Positions 22,052-22,503 of a DNA stretch of 22,503 bases are shown here, piece by piece. The notes under the pieces are model-generated. The model made no database searches, had not been told where the DNA came from, and saw only the letters and a program-made list of their open reading frames with translations. A program made the translations under genes and the position numbers. Numbering within the stretch: position 1 is the first letter of the stretch; every line of letters begins with the position of its first letter. The stretch comes from Lachnospiraceae bacterium (lineage in GTDB: Bacteria; Bacillota; Clostridia; Lachnospirales; Lachnospiraceae), in the NCBI GenBank assembly GCA_009774155.1, contig VSNE01000006.1, forward strand, positions 1 to 22,503, given 5' to 3'.

Positions 22052-22503
22052 GCTCTTTTAAGCCTCCTTCATTTATCATTTTGTCTATGATGTCTCTAAG
22101 ATCAGACACATCAATTCCTTGCCATTTATCGTCTACTGTTTTACCAAAGTCAGAATAAAGCATACGTGCCCTAAATACTTCATTCGTACTGATAGGGAAA
22201 TGCGTCTCTATTCTTCTGTTTAACGCAAATATTTCATCGTATATACTCCCACCATCCGATTTGAGAACTTTATAATATCTTGCTAGCGCCAGATAGTAGG
22301 TTTGCAAGTAAGATTTCGTCAACACAAATATCTCAGAGTTTCTATCATTTAATGATTCTTCCCACTGCCTCAATTCTGGAACATCTCTATGATTTCTCAA
22401 TAACATATCCATTTTTGTGTATTCCGTATAAGCACTTTCTAATTCAGGATCATCCTTTTGGATCCTGTGCATTTTTAATTGATCATTAATATCAATCTCT
22501 CTC
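22041..22503 (-). CDS. Partial unknown protein at the head of the visible restriction operon
   Basis: The frame is open from the window edge, with no stop before the first internal ATG at 22472, so the true start probably lies outside. About 153 residues are visible. They are mostly helical and charged: MHRIQKDDPELESAYTEYTK, VLTKSYLQTYYLALARYYKV, then YDEIFALNRRIETHFPI and DVSDLRDIIDKMINEG at the end. No catalytic motif, membrane segment or Cys cluster is seen, and I do not recognise the family. An 11-base overlap with hsdM shows that it belongs to the same operon. It may be a helical C-terminal domain of a larger defence or accessory protein. Confidence 0.65.
   Translation of the reverse strand, partial: REIDINDQLKMHRIQKDDPELESAYTEYTKMDMLLRNHRDVPELRQWEESLNDRNSEIFVLTKSYLQTYYLALARYYKVLKSDGGSIYDEIFALNRRIETHFPISTNEVFRARMLYSDFGKTVDDKWQGIDVSDLRDIIDKMINEGGLKEHER

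Overview
The window looks like part of a temperate siphophage-type prophage from a Gram-positive Clostridia host (probably Lachnospiraceae or Ruminococcaceae), followed by a type I restriction-modification operon. The case for a Clostridia host rests on the gene set (P27-type small terminase, DUF1492 regulator, VRR-NUC and SNF2-like helicase pair, P4/D5-type primase-helicase, DUF2800, DUF2815, family A DNA polymerase), on strong GGAGG-type ribosome binding sites, and on tight gene overlaps. No tRNA, rRNA, integrase, att site or true CRISPR array was seen.

Left block, minus strand, read from 10,655 down to 1: a 110-aa unknown gene; a primase-helicase; a structured intergenic RNA; VRR-NUC nuclease; an 89-aa unknown gene; SNF2-like helicase; DUF1492 sigma-like regulator; a gap with a good promoter; HNH nuclease; TerS; an NPPY-type DNA methyltransferase; a PAPS reductase-like/ParB-like fusion; a second ParB-like protein; a cytosine-5 methyltransferase; and TerL. 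TerS and TerL are thus separated by a four-gene DNA-modification-type cassette. TerL stops matching its family after about residue 251 (position about 77). The window's first 77 bases look like the end of an inserted element, so this prophage may be defective.

Middle, 10,656 to 10,987: a gene-free divergent control region with four copies of a 12-bp motif (TATCCCAAGACT), three direct and one inverted. It is a candidate replication origin or operator array. Right block, plus strand, 10,988 to 15,244: a possible 42-aa leader protein, a 124-aa phage protein, DUF2800 (a Cas4/AddB-like nuclease with a probable Fe-S cluster), DUF2815 (ssDNA-binding type) and DNA polymerase A. A strong terminator, likely bidirectional, ends this operon.

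Right end, minus strand, 22,503 to 15,286: an operon with a partial unknown gene, hsdM, hsdS, hsdR and an unrecognised 205-aa gene with a Cys-rich tail. hsdS and hsdM are visibly AT-richer than the phage block, which suggests a separate origin. The polymerase, primase-helicase, helicase, Cas4-like nuclease and ssDNA-binding protein together make a phage replication/recombination set. The DUF1492 protein probably switches on the HNH-TerS-TerL packaging operon. The most unusual items are the PAPS-ParB fusion with a repeat-rich linker and an internal start, the wobble-supported hairpin before VRR-NUC, the repeat array, and the extra gene of the restriction operon.
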